64,000 nt of DNA from Bacteroidales bacterium 52_46. Lineage in GTDB: Bacteria > Bacteroidota > Bacteroidia > Bacteroidales > Muribaculaceae. Every line of letters starts with the position of its first letter. Positions within the stretch are counted from its first letter, which is position 1. Shown piece by piece: positions 43,930-53,053 of the stretch. Under the pieces are notes generated by a model that was not told the DNA's origin, made no database searches, and saw nothing but the letters and a program-made list of their open reading frames with translations. Both the position numbers and the translations under genes were made by a program. The stretch is taken from positions 1 through 64,000 of the forward strand of contig MNQK01000027.1 in the NCBI GenBank assembly GCA_001915385.1. The letters run 5' to 3'.

Positions 43930-46680
43930 GTGAAAAAAGTAATTACATCTATCATGGCCGTGCTCTCTGCCGGCATGGCTATTCAAGCAGCAGAAAGCCC
44001 TGAAACAGGATTGCTTAAGGGGCGTATTCTTGACGATGAAAAAAATCCCCTGCCCGGAGCAGTGGTAATCCTTGATGACAATTCCCGTTCGGCGATAACA
44101 GATGTCGACGGCTTTTATTCCTTTACAGGACTCCCGGCAGGCAATCATCGGGTGAAAGTGACTTATATCGGCTACCTTCCGTCGGATAAAGTCGTGTCAC
44201 TGACCGACGGCAGCACTACGCAGAACTTTGTCATGTCGGACAAGTCAAAGGAACTTGACGAAGTAGTTGTCACCGGCGTATTTTCAGGTCAGCAGCGGGC
44301 AATCAACGCACAGAAAAACAATGTCAACATCACCAATGTAGTGTCAGCCGACCAGATAGGCAAGTTCCCCGATTCCAATATCGGTGACGCGCTCAAACGC
44401 ATCAGCGGCATCAATGTGCAGTATGACCAGGGCGAGGCTCGATTCGGACAGGTGCGCGGCACACCCGCCGACTTCAGTTCAGTCTCCATCAACGGCTCCA
44501 GAATTCCGTCGGCCGAAGGCGACATACGCAACGTGCAGCTCGACCTTATACCCTCCGACATGATTCAGACAATCGAGGTAAACAAATCACTTATGCCTGA
44601 CCAGGACGGCGATGCAATCGGAGGCTCAATCAACCTTATCACCAAAAACTCACCGCAGCGGTTCTCACTCAACGCCGTGGCCGGGACAGGCTACAACTGG
44701 GTAAGCCGCAAAGCGCAGATGAATTTCGGACTTACCGCAGGCAACCGTTTCCTCAACGACAGATTAGGGCTGATGTTATCGGCGTCATACAACAATGCGC
44801 CGTCGGGCTCGTATGACACGGAATTCCTGTGGGAGAAGGATGACGACGACAATCTCTATATCAGCGATTATCAGATACGCCAATATTTCGTCACACGCGA
44901 GCGTCAGAGCTATGCCCTCTCGCTCGACTACAAGTTTGACGATTTCAACAAAATATGGTTCAAAGGCATATTCAACAACCGCAACGATTGGGAAAACCGT
45001 TACCGCACCACACTTAAGGACATAACGCCCAAAGGGGTGGCCGACGTGAGAGTACAGACCAAAGGCGGCTCGGGCGATGAGCGTGACGCACGTCTGGAAC
45101 GGCAGCGCACAATGGATTTCACCCTCGGAGGTGAAAACAAGCTCGGCCCGATAGAAGCCGACTGGAAAATCGGCTACGCAAGAGCATCGGAAGAACGCCC
45201 TAACGAACGATACATCGACTACCGCCTGCGCAAACAGCATTTCACCTTCGACCTTTCCGACCCGCGCACTCCGTTTGCCACGCCCGACGAAGGCTATACG
45301 ATGGAGTTCAACGACAAATTCTCGCTCAAAGACCTTACCCAGCAACAGGAGGACATCGTAGAGCAGGATTTCAAGATAGCCCTCGATTTCAAGACCCGCC
45401 TGAGCGAGCGCTCAAAAATCAAATTCGGATTTAAATTTGTCAACAAGACAAAGGATAAGGAAATCGATTTCTACGAATATTCGCCTCTTGACGAAGACCG
45501 TTTCGACTCAGATGCGTTTGCCAGTGCGGTAAACTGGACCACCGACAGGTTTATGCCGTCGCCGCGCTATAAAGTCGGTTCGTTCGTGTCAAAAGAATTT
45601 CTCAGTTCTCTCGATCTTGACAATGCGTCGCTCTACGAAAAATCCCAGGTGCCCGAAGAACTTGCAGGCAACTACAGCGCGCGTGAAAATGTGACATCAG
45701 TGTATGCACGCATCGACTCCCGCCTTTCCGACAAGCTGAATTTCACCGGCGGCCTGCGTGTGGAGAACACCGCGCTCCGATATATCGGCCGGATATATGA
45801 CGATGAAGCCAACGAGGTATCCCCTACTGACCCGGAGAAATCAAGCTACATCAATTTCCTTCCGTCACTTTTACTTAAATGGGATGTCAACAAGGACTTC
45901 ATAGTGCGCACAGGCTACAACCAGTCAATATCACGCCCGAAATATTCGGCACTCGTGCCCGGCATGAACATAAAGCGCGGCGACAACGAGATTGTGATAG
46001 GCAATCCCGGACTGGAGGCCACGACATCACACAATATCGACCTGACCGGCGAATACTACTGGAAATCAATCGGACTGGTATCGGCAGGAGTGTTCTATAA
46101 ACATATCAACGGATTTATCGTCGACGAGGTGGCGTTCAACCGCGAGTATGAGGGGCATGTATGGACCAAACTGACCCAGCCTAAAAACGGAGGCAATGCC
46201 AATATCTTTGGCGCCGAATTTGCCTGGCAGCGCGATTTCAGCTTCATCAATCCGGCGTTGAGATGCATCGGACTCTACGGCACGTACACCTACACACATT
46301 CACGCGTGACCGACTTCAACTTCACAGGCCGTGAGAAAGAGAAAGGCCTGAGTTTGCCCGGCTCTCCAAAGCATACGGCCAACATGTCGGTATATTTTGA
46401 AAAATACGGCATATCGGCACGCATGTCATTCAACTACGCCTCGGCATTCATCGATGAGATGGGCGCAAGCAAATTCTATGACAGATATTATGACGATGTG
46501 AAATATATGGACTTCAATATCAGCTATACTTTCGGAAAGAAAACAAAGTTCACCGTCTACGCCGACCTCACCAATCTTCTTAACCAACCCCTGCGCTACT
46601 ATCAGGGTAGCAAGGACTTCACAATGCAGCAGGAATATTACGGTGTGAAGTTCAACGGTGGCATCAAAATGGCATTCTGA
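43930..46680 (+). CDS. TonB-dependent receptor with CarboxypepD_reg-like domain
   Basis: 916 residues from the GTG at 43930, which begins a plain signal peptide (KKVITSIMAVLSAGMAIQA); a TTG at 43924 is also in frame and no ATG is available. Residues about 28-110 form a CarboxypepD_reg-like domain (LKGRILDDEKNPLPGAVVILDD), followed by a plug domain with ELDEVVVTG and a large barrel ending in Phe. The plug motif GDALKRISGINVQ and DGDAIGGSINL differ from SusC proteins, and no SusD gene is present. The next gene, 23 bp on, encodes an acid-phosphatase-like enzyme, suggesting uptake of organic phosphate products. Confidence 0.88.
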   Translation: MKKVITSIMAVLSAGMAIQAAESPETGLLKGRILDDEKNPLPGAVVILDDNSRSAITDVDGFYSFTGLPAGNHRVKVTYIGYLPSDKVVSLTDGSTTQNFVMSDKSKELDEVVVTGVFSGQQRAINAQKNNVNITNVVSADQIGKFPDSNIGDALKRISGINVQYDQGEARFGQVRGTPADFSSVSINGSRIPSAEGDIRNVQLDLIPSDMIQTIEVNKSLMPDQDGDAIGGSINLITKNSPQRFSLNAVAGTGYNWVSRKAQMNFGLTAGNRFLNDRLGLMLSASYNNAPSGSYDTEFLWEKDDDDNLYISDYQIRQYFVTRERQSYALSLDYKFDDFNKIWFKGIFNNRNDWENRYRTTLKDITPKGVADVRVQTKGGSGDERDARLERQRTMDFTLGGENKLGPIEADWKIGYARASEERPNERYIDYRLRKQHFTFDLSDPRTPFATPDEGYTMEFNDKFSLKDLTQQQEDIVEQDFKIALDFKTRLSERSKIKFGFKFVNKTKDKEIDFYEYSPLDEDRFDSDAFASAVNWTTDRFMPSPRYKVGSFVSKEFLSSLDLDNASLYEKSQVPEELAGNYSARENVTSVYARIDSRLSDKLNFTGGLRVENTALRYIGRIYDDEANEVSPTDPEKSSYINFLPSLLLKWDVNKDFIVRTGYNQSISRPKYSALVPGMNIKRGDNEIVIGNPGLEATTSHNIDLTGEYYWKSIGLVSAGVFYKHINGFIVDEVAFNREYEGHVWTKLTQPKNGGNANIFGAEFAWQRDFSFINPALRCIGLYGTYTYTHSRVTDFNFTGREKEKGLSLPGSPKHTANMSVYFEKYGISARMSFNYASAFIDEMGASKFYDRYYDDVKYMDFNISYTFGKKTKFTVYADLTNLLNQPLRYYQGSKDFTMQQEYYGVKFNGGIKMAF

Positions 46681-46703
46681 TAAATAAGTGAAATAATTAA
46701 TAC

Positions 46704-47636
46704 ATGACAGATATGATAAGAAAATTCGTTATTACAGCACTCGCCCTCACGGCGGCAATCGGAGCATCGGCCCGCAACGGAATCAGCAAAGGCGACATCA
46801 ATCTGATTGTCGCGTCCGACCTCGGCCGCAACGGATATTACGAACAGAAGAAAGTGGCCGGAACCATGGGCGAAATTGCCGACAGCGTAGGTCCCGACGC
46901 CGTCCTTGCCCTTGGCGACACCCATCACTACGAGGGGGTGCAAAGCGTGTCCGACCCTCTCTGGATGACCAATTACGAACTGATTTATTCCCATCCCGAA
47001 CTGATGGTCGACTGGTATCCGATATGCGGCAACCACGAATACCGCGGCAACACGCAGGCTGTCATCGACTACTCCGATGTATCGCGCCGCTGGACAATGC
47101 CGGCACGCTACTATACGAAGACGTTCGAAGACAAAGGCTCCACGCTTAAGGTAGTATTCATCGACACCACCCCGCTGATCGACAAATACCGCAAAAACAG
47201 CGATGAGTACCCCGACGCAGTGGCACAGGACATGGATGCGCAGCTCAAGTGGCTTGACAGCACACTCACCGATGCCGGTGAGGATTGGGTAGTGGTAGTG
47301 GGACACCATCCGATATTTGCCTTCACCGACAAGTCGGAATCGGAAAGGACCGATATGCAGAAGCGAGTAGACTCAATTCTCCGCAAGCATAACGTCGACA
47401 TGTATATATGCGGCCATCTCCACAATTACCAGCATCTGCGCCGTCGCGACAGCACGATTGACTACATCGTCAACACTTCCGGCTCACGCACCCGCGTACC
47501 GGAAAAAACCGAAGGGACCGTATTCTGCAGCGAAGCCCCCGGTTTCTCACTCCTGACTGTCGACAAAAAATCGCTCAACCTCAACATGCTCGACAGCGAC
47601 GGCAATGTAATCCACACCGTCACCCGCACGAAATAA
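46704..47636 (+). CDS. Purple-acid-phosphatase-like secreted metallophosphoesterase
   Basis: 310 residues with signal peptide (to about ASA-R). Metal-binding motifs of the calcineurin-like fold are seen: VASDLG (Asp), ALGDTHHY (Asp), CGNHEY (Asn-His), VGHHPIF (His) and CGHLHNYQ (His-x-His). The arrangement is like tartrate-resistant acid phosphatases. The first motif has DLG where GDxH is common. It probably hydrolyses phosphomonoesters in the periplasm or outside. It follows the TonB-dependent receptor by 23 bp, so the two form one operon. Confidence 0.86.
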   Translation: MTDMIRKFVITALALTAAIGASARNGISKGDINLIVASDLGRNGYYEQKKVAGTMGEIADSVGPDAVLALGDTHHYEGVQSVSDPLWMTNYELIYSHPELMVDWYPICGNHEYRGNTQAVIDYSDVSRRWTMPARYYTKTFEDKGSTLKVVFIDTTPLIDKYRKNSDEYPDAVAQDMDAQLKWLDSTLTDAGEDWVVVVGHHPIFAFTDKSESERTDMQKRVDSILRKHNVDMYICGHLHNYQHLRRRDSTIDYIVNTSGSRTRVPEKTEGTVFCSEAPGFSLLTVDKKSLNLNMLDSDGNVIHTVTRTK

Positions 47637-47676
47637 ATCCACAAGTGTATTGCAATAGGATACATCATCCGTAGGA

Positions 47677-47827
47677 GGATGTTGCATAACTTCCAATAGT
47701 AAGGACTCGTAGGGACGCACTGTCTGTGCGTCCGGAAAGCGAACATTGATTATCAGCGCATTATCGGACGCACAGACCGTGCGTTCCTACTTTGTTAGCC
47801 AAAATTTCGCAATTTTACAGCAACCTC
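47677..47827. repeat. TTGCA module with nested REP-like pair (F2)
   Basis: GGATGTTGCA (47677-47686) and CCAATAGTAAGGA lead in, and AATTTTACAGCAACCTC (47811-47827) leads out. Both parts are shared with F1 at 2854, where they are almost adjacent. The 82-bp pair C1 lies between them, as if inserted. Confidence 0.6.
47709..47790. repeat. 82-bp head-to-head GTAG hairpin pair (C1)
   Basis: Left hairpin: GTAG (47709-47712), GGACGCAC / GTGCGTCC with a 5-nt loop. Right hairpin: the inverted counterpart, ending CTAC at 47787-47790. A 32-bp asymmetric spacer lies between. The whole unit is the reverse complement of that at 52258-52339, with five mismatches in the spacer. It is located after the phosphatase gene, convergent with the response regulator. 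Confidence 0.9.
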
Positions 47828-47852
47828 TATATATTGCATCATGCGCACATCG

Positions 47853-48536
47853 TCATCTGCCTATTGTCAACATATAGCCGAAGCCTCGTTGGTTTATAAT
47901 TGAGATTGACGGATCCTGGCGGAGTGCGCGGCGGAGTTTGTGTATGTAACCGTGGAGGGAGTTGCGGTTGCTTGGCTCGTCACGTTGCCACACTGCAATC
48001 ATCAGTTCCGAGGCATCGACCGTTTTCCCAATGTTGGTCGCCAGCCGTTCAAGTATTTTTGCCTCGAAGTGCGACAATTCCGTGCTGCGTTCTCCAAATG
48101 AAAGCGTCTGGGTGGTGATATTGAATATGTACCGGCCGATTGTGTATTTAACATCTTCTACCCTATCGGCATTGTATCGGCGAAGCAGAGCTTTTATTCT
48201 CACACTAAGTTCACGGAGTTCAAAAGGTTTCTTAAGATAATCGTTAGCGCCGATTTCAAATCCTTCCTCCACATCATCAATCGTGCTTTTGGCGGTAAGA
48301 AAGAGCAACGGCACTGTAGGCGATAACTTCCTTATCTCCCGCGCCATAGAAAAGCCATCCATTTTGGGCATCATGACATCAGCGACGACCACATCAGCGC
48401 CTTCCGACCCGAACGTTTCAAGCCCCGCGATGCCGTCAGCGGCCGTGATAACATCGTATCCCTGTCCGCGCAGCGTGTCGGCTACAATCAGCGTGAGGTC
48501 CTGTTCATCCTCAACAAATAATATCCTATTGCCCAT
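47853..48536 (-). CDS. OmpR-family response regulator
   Basis: 227 residues from the ATG at 48536, which starts directly at the receiver domain (GNRILFVEDEQD); a longer frame exists but lies inside the kinase gene. The phospho-acceptor is Asp53 in VVADVMMPKMDG, with Thr81 and Lys103 (KKPFE) as switch residues. A winged-helix DNA-binding domain covers about 125-225 (RNSLHGYIHKLRRAL and NQRGFGYML). It overlaps the kinase stop by 11 nt, so the pair is translationally coupled, in RprX/RprY-like fashion. Its likely target is the receptor promoter at 50042-50120, with two direct repeats. Confidence 0.93.
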   Translation of the reverse strand: MGNRILFVEDEQDLTLIVADTLRGQGYDVITAADGIAGLETFGSEGADVVVADVMMPKMDGFSMAREIRKLSPTVPLLFLTAKSTIDDVEEGFEIGANDYLKKPFELRELSVRIKALLRRYNADRVEDVKYTIGRYIFNITTQTLSFGERSTELSHFEAKILERLATNIGKTVDASELMIAVWQRDEPSNRNSLHGYIHKLRRALRQDPSISIINQRGFGYMLTIGR

Positions 48537-49944
48537 CGTTGCTGATTTTGATTGTGAATACCGAACCTTCTCTTTCTTTGCTCCTGACATCAATAGCCCA
48601 TCCCATTTTGTCAATTATGCTTTTGACATAATATAAGCCGATGCCATAACCGCGAACATCCTGACGGTTGCCGTGAGGAACGCGGTAAAATTTATTGAAC
48701 AGATACGGTATCGACCCGGCCGGTATGCCGATACCGTTGTCTGCGACAGAGATTTCTTTCTCATTGCCGGATATGGTTATTGCAACGCTGTCGCCGGAGT
48801 ATTTGATTGCGTTGTCAATAAGATTGTTCAGAATATTTGACAGGTGTGTCCTGTCTGTTTCTATCGAAGTATTATCGTCTACATCCACATTTATTGTTAT
48901 CTTCTTTTCACCTCTCATACGCTGAGCGGTGGCTATTTCCTCGACAAAAGGCCGCAATCGGAGTGTCTCCGGTTTCAGTTTCATGGTTTTTCGACGTTCC
49001 ATACTTATGGCGAGGATATTTTCTACCAGTTCACCGAGCCGTTTTAGCTGTTTATTGGCGATATTCAGGTATGTCACTTTTTTCTGCGGGTCATTGTCGG
49101 TGTCATAATTGAGGAGAGCATCGTTGGCCGAGTAGGCGATGGCGATAGGAGTTTTCAGCTCATGCGTCATGTTGCTGACAAAATCATCTTTCATTTCCTC
49201 GATTGTCCTCATTTTTGACACTGTGTGAAACAGATACCGGAACGCAAGAGCAAACGCGACCAAAAGAAGAAAAACGGTTATAATAACGCCTGACATCTCC
49301 GAAACGATATGGCGCGTCAGAGGTGTCATATATGCCTTATAATATATTCCCTCGTCAGGATTGATATTAAAGCGGAATGACTCCAGTCCTGATTCGCCGT
49401 TGAATTTAGGATTACCGCAAATCAATGAATCGTTGCTGTTGACAACCTCCACACATAAAAAAACAGGATAAATGTACCGGTGAGAAAGCTGATTGCGTAA
49501 AACGCTATCCATCACCGCCATGTCATAAGGGATATATTTATCCATTATCGCATGAAACTGTCTGCTCATTGCATCGACCATCTGATTGGAATAAGAACCG
49601 TTTTCCGACAACATAGCCCGTTCTTCAATAACTGTTCCGTCGGCCTCAGTCCTGACAGAGATGAGTTGACCGTTTTCATCGCGATATGTCGACGCCTCAG
49701 CTTTTCTTGGGGCATCGTGCCTATCGATATCTTCCTGTATCTTTACGTTTGATGCCAATCCCTGAGCTCTCCCCGCACGAAACAACAGGTCATCAATATC
49801 GGCATCAGCCAAAGCCGTCATCACATCTCGTTCCACATCGGCTCTTATCGAATTGTAAAGGGATATGAGATAATAGACATTGCAGCCGAAAATGACTGCA
49901 ATGACAATAATAAACGTGGTCGATATTGTCTTAAAGCGTTTCAT
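48526..49944 (-). CDS. Sensor histidine kinase
   Basis: 472 residues. Membrane helices are at about 10-30 and 219-238, enclosing a sensor domain of about 190 residues in the periplasm with no recognised fold. The HisKA box has His261 in SNMTHELKTPIA, and the ATPase domain has NNLIDNAIKYS, ADNGIGIP and GYGIGLYYVK. No HAMP domain is obvious. It phosphorylates the response regulator encoded downstream. It is divergent from the receptor gene at 50140, from which it is separated by the presumed operator. Confidence 0.94.
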   Translation of the reverse strand: MKRFKTISTTFIIVIAVIFGCNVYYLISLYNSIRADVERDVMTALADADIDDLLFRAGRAQGLASNVKIQEDIDRHDAPRKAEASTYRDENGQLISVRTEADGTVIEERAMLSENGSYSNQMVDAMSRQFHAIMDKYIPYDMAVMDSVLRNQLSHRYIYPVFLCVEVVNSNDSLICGNPKFNGESGLESFRFNINPDEGIYYKAYMTPLTRHIVSEMSGVIITVFLLLVAFALAFRYLFHTVSKMRTIEEMKDDFVSNMTHELKTPIAIAYSANDALLNYDTDNDPQKKVTYLNIANKQLKRLGELVENILAISMERRKTMKLKPETLRLRPFVEEIATAQRMRGEKKITINVDVDDNTSIETDRTHLSNILNNLIDNAIKYSGDSVAITISGNEKEISVADNGIGIPAGSIPYLFNKFYRVPHGNRQDVRGYGIGLYYVKSIIDKMGWAIDVRSKEREGSVFTIKISNDGQ

Positions 49945-50041
49945 ATCTGCAACCGTGAAATGCTCGCGGCCTCATATTAAAATCATTAATCACCGCAAAT
50001 TTACTAATAATCCGTCATACAATCGATTAGCATAGCTTCGA

Positions 50042-50080
50042 TTTAAGACTAAATAAGGGAGCGTTTAAGACTAAATAAGG
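50042..50080 (+). promoter_or_regulatory. Two direct repeats, likely response-regulator operator
   Basis: TTTAAGACTAAATAAGG occurs exactly twice, at 50042-50058 and 50064-50080, with a 22-bp period (two helical turns). It lies 33 bp upstream of the receptor's -7 box, an arrangement typical for activation by OmpR-family dimers. The adjacent two-component system is the natural candidate. Confidence 0.8.
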
Positions 50081-50112
50081 TTGGTCATGGTGATTATGAA
50101 TGTAAGCAAATC

Positions 50113-50120
50113 TAACTTTG
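50113..50120 (+). promoter_or_regulatory. -7 box of the receptor gene, no -33 box
   Basis: TAACTTTG matches the consensus. The position where TTTG is expected (about 50089-50092) reads GGTG, so the promoter seems to need an activator. Confidence 0.65.
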
Positions 50121-50139
50121 CCTCAGAAAAAAAAACGGT

Positions 50140-52188
50140 ATGGCAATGAAAAAAGCATTACTTATCATGACAATTCTGCATAGCGCAGCAGTTTATGCAC
50201 AGACGGAATCACCCGATACAATCTCCGCCCGGCAACTCGATGAAGTGACTGTAAAGGGAGAGAAGCCACAGGTCAGAGGCAACGACGGCATAATGGTCGT
50301 CGACCTTCCTGCAATAGTCAAGGACAAGCCTGTCACTAACATTCTTGAAGCCCTTGGTTATATGCCCGGCGTCACGAACAACAATGGAATGATAGGGCTC
50401 GCCGGAGCCTCGAATGTCACGATTATTCTCAATGGCGAGCTGAGCAATATGCCGCTCCAGAATCTGTATCAGCTCCTTTATACCACGCCTGTAGACAGGC
50501 TGAAGAATGTCGAAATCATGTATTCCGCTCCGGCTAAGTATCATGTCAATGGGGCTGTAATCAACGTGGTTCTTAAAACTCCGACGCCTCTCGATGGCTT
50601 GCAGGGACAAGTAAGAGCCGGATACAATCAGGCACACTATGGTTCGTATGGCGGAGGACTTGCAGCAACCTACGCATTGAATGAGTGGACTTTTGACCTC
50701 AACTATGGGCTTTCCCGTACCAGGTCGTGGAGCCGCGAGGAAACGTGGTCGAATCATCTTTATAATGGTAAGCGTACTATGATTGAGGATGATATGCGCC
50801 GCATCGGGCAGAACCGGAGCAATACCGTTTTTGCTTCCGCCTCATGGAAAATACTCAAACTCACTTACAACGGTCAGATAATCTCCGACTCAAAGAGCCG
50901 TGGACTCTCATCGGGGACATTGGGCAACTATACGAACGCCGGCAACATGTTGTCGCCGGTCGGCTATCATAATATAGCCCTGCGTTACACTGCCCCGTTC
51001 GGTATGACTGTCGGCGGCGACTATACCCGCTACTCCGAGAACCGTTCACAATCACTTTTTAAGAATAATGAATGGCTGCTTGGTTCAGACAACATACAGA
51101 AAATCAATCGCTACCATATTTATTTAGACCAAGAGCATCACATCGGGAAATGGCAGCTTGACTATGGCGCCGGATACCAGCGTTCCGAAGACCATAGCGC
51201 TCAGATATACGGCTCATCTGACAAGGCTGACTTTAATGACATATTCAACGAGGATGTAGCGAGTCTATATGTCGGCACACAGCGGTCATTTGAGTGGGGA
51301 TTATCGTTCAATGTCTCGGCAAAGGGTGAATATTATCACAATAAATATCAGCACAACTGGAATTTCATTCCTCAACTCGGAGCGACTTACTACAAGACCC
51401 CGAAAAGCATATTCCAGCTTAATCTCAGCACCCTACGTATCTATCCGTCATATTGGGAACTTCATGGCGGAACAAGCTATATTAACGATTACTCGACGGT
51501 AACAGGCAATCCGGAATTACAGCCATATATCCAATACGAAGCCCAATTCAACTACATTCTCAGGCAGAAATATGTGGCGACACTTTATTTTCAATATGGC
51601 GACAAATCCACAGTACAGCTGCCGTACCAGTCGCCTGATGCCCTCAATCTCATCTACCAGACCATCAACATGGACTATGAACGTGTGTTCGGACTTAATC
51701 TTTATGCCCCATTCGGAGCAGGATATATCTGGAACGCCACAGCCACCGCCAACGTGATGAACAGGCGTGCGAAGGCCAATCATTTTCATGATATAAGTTT
51801 TGACAACAGCAAATGGATTTTCTACGGGGCGTTGAGTAACTCTTTCAGGTTCAGCCAGAACAGTCCCGTATCGCTGTCAGTTGATTTCAATTACATATCA
51901 CCGTCACTGCAAGGAATAGCCGATCTTTCCGGCATATGGAAAGTCGATGCCGGTATTAAATGGCAATTCGGAAAGAGCCGCAGTTGCGAATTTGACCTGA
52001 AGGCCGATGACCTATTCAATAAATGGTCGCCGACAATGACTATCATTCATGCCGGTCAGGACTATCGTATGAAAGTCCGTGATATGGCCCGCAATCTCAA
52101 ACTGACCTTTATCTGGAGATTCAACGGATTCAAGCCCAAAGACATCAATATTGACACATCTCGTTTTGGTACAGATAAAAATATCTGA
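50140..52188 (+). CDS. Outer-membrane beta-barrel receptor (TonB-dependent type)
   Basis: 682 residues with a signal peptide (to about VYA-Q). The N-terminus has LDEVTVKGEKPQV and a plug-like domain (NILEALGYMPGV to VEIMYSAPAKYHVNGAVINVVLK) without the CarboxypepD_reg domain, followed by a barrel of the outer membrane beta-barrel family 3 type, ending TFIWRFNGFKPKD plus a short tail. Ligand unknown. It is divergent from a kinase/regulator pair and has two direct repeats upstream, so it is probably the main target of that system. Start at Met1 or Met3 (50146). Confidence 0.85.
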   Translation: MAMKKALLIMTILHSAAVYAQTESPDTISARQLDEVTVKGEKPQVRGNDGIMVVDLPAIVKDKPVTNILEALGYMPGVTNNNGMIGLAGASNVTIILNGELSNMPLQNLYQLLYTTPVDRLKNVEIMYSAPAKYHVNGAVINVVLKTPTPLDGLQGQVRAGYNQAHYGSYGGGLAATYALNEWTFDLNYGLSRTRSWSREETWSNHLYNGKRTMIEDDMRRIGQNRSNTVFASASWKILKLTYNGQIISDSKSRGLSSGTLGNYTNAGNMLSPVGYHNIALRYTAPFGMTVGGDYTRYSENRSQSLFKNNEWLLGSDNIQKINRYHIYLDQEHHIGKWQLDYGAGYQRSEDHSAQIYGSSDKADFNDIFNEDVASLYVGTQRSFEWGLSFNVSAKGEYYHNKYQHNWNFIPQLGATYYKTPKSIFQLNLSTLRIYPSYWELHGGTSYINDYSTVTGNPELQPYIQYEAQFNYILRQKYVATLYFQYGDKSTVQLPYQSPDALNLIYQTINMDYERVFGLNLYAPFGAGYIWNATATANVMNRRAKANHFHDISFDNSKWIFYGALSNSFRFSQNSPVSLSVDFNYISPSLQGIADLSGIWKVDAGIKWQFGKSRSCEFDLKADDLFNKWSPTMTIIHAGQDYRMKVRDMARNLKLTFIWRFNGFKPKDINIDTSRFGTDKNI

Positions 52189-52257
52189 AACAGCGTAATC
52201 ATACTAAACAGACAAGAGGGTGAAACTACAATTTGCTGTCAAAAGTCGCGGCAAATT

Positions 52258-52339
52258 GTAGGGACGCACGGTCTGTGCGTCCGATAAATCACTGATAATC
52301 AATATTGGCTTTCCGGACGCACAGACCGTGCGTCCCTAC
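52258..52339. repeat. 82-bp head-to-head GTAG hairpin pair (C2)
   Basis: GTAG (52258-52261) with GGACGCAC / GTGCGTCC (52262-52269, 52275-52282), a 32-bp spacer, and the inverted hairpin 52315-52335 ending CTAC at 52336-52339. Same length as C1 and opposite orientation by its spacer. The hairpin arms are perfect. Confidence 0.92.
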
Positions 52340-52482
52340 AATTTCGTACGTATTTTGGAGTTTTGCGACACCCCCGATATTATGAAAACTACATACACTT
52401 GAAATTTATATGCCGTCCAAACTGTCCGGCCCGCATGCCACGTCGGTTCAATGAAGAGAATATCTAAGTTTTGCGGGAGAAT

Positions 52483-52514
52483 TTTGCGGGATAAATAATT
52501 ATTTATTAAATTTG
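52483..52514 (+). promoter_or_regulatory. Promoter of rho
   Basis: TTTG (52483-52486), 20 nt, TAAATTTG (52507-52514). It would give a leader of about 530 nt before the rho ATG. Confidence 0.78.
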
Positions 52515-52914
52515 CATCGGAAATATGAGGGACGCAGGCTCGCCTACCGCAGAATATTTCATGCGGGAAGCCTTGCCGGCAGCAACAATTGCCCGTCATG
52601 AAAGGGCATCAGCTTAAATTCACGCATTATATTTTCACGCGGCCGCATATTATCACGCATCAGTTTGAAGTAAAACAAAAGACCGAGGCCGTCTGTTATA
52701 TATCCGGAGCGTCATATTTCCAAATCCTTAAAAATTACGGAACCAATGACTTCCCGGCACGGTTTTGTCAGGTTTGTCAAGTTTCATCAGATTTATCTTT
52801 CCTGCATCAGAATATCATATCTTTCACCACCTCTCTATCGGCCAAGCCTGTACGACAGACGCGTCCGGATCGTGAAAGAATAAATCAAGCGGCGGCTACA
52901 TGAAAAATCTATGC

Positions 52915-53020
52915 TTCACGCCGCAACCCGACAACCGAAAAAGCGACATTCATCAGCGGCACACGGCCGCCACGACATCTCCGGCGCCCACTGAAACGAC
53001 GCCCCCGACAGACAGATTAG
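52915..53020 (+). promoter_or_regulatory. C-rich, G-poor rho leader segment (possible rut site)
   Basis: In this part of the leader C clearly exceeds G and runs of CGAC, CCGAC and CCCCCGAC recur with little base pairing. Rho-binding (rut) sites have this composition. Rho controlling its own transcription is known in other bacteria; here it is inference. Confidence 0.5.
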
Positions 53021-53053
53021 TAACTTCTTAACTTATCATATTATATAAATAAC

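Larger units (their letters stand above)
52189..53053. other. 865-bp intergenic region before rho
   Basis: Holds the REP-like pair C2 (52258-52339), the rho promoter (52483-52514) and a leader of about 530 nt. An open frame of 104 codons at 52589-52903 is not convincing. No tRNA or known RNA family is recognised. Confidence 0.75.

Noticed and set aside
43930..46680. SusC-type nutrient receptor
   Set aside because: Plug motifs differ from SusC and no SusD gene follows.
52589..52903. 104-codon open frame in the rho leader
   Set aside because: No recognisable domain, unlike codon choice of neighbours, and it lies in the long leader; kept as non-coding unless a homologue is found.
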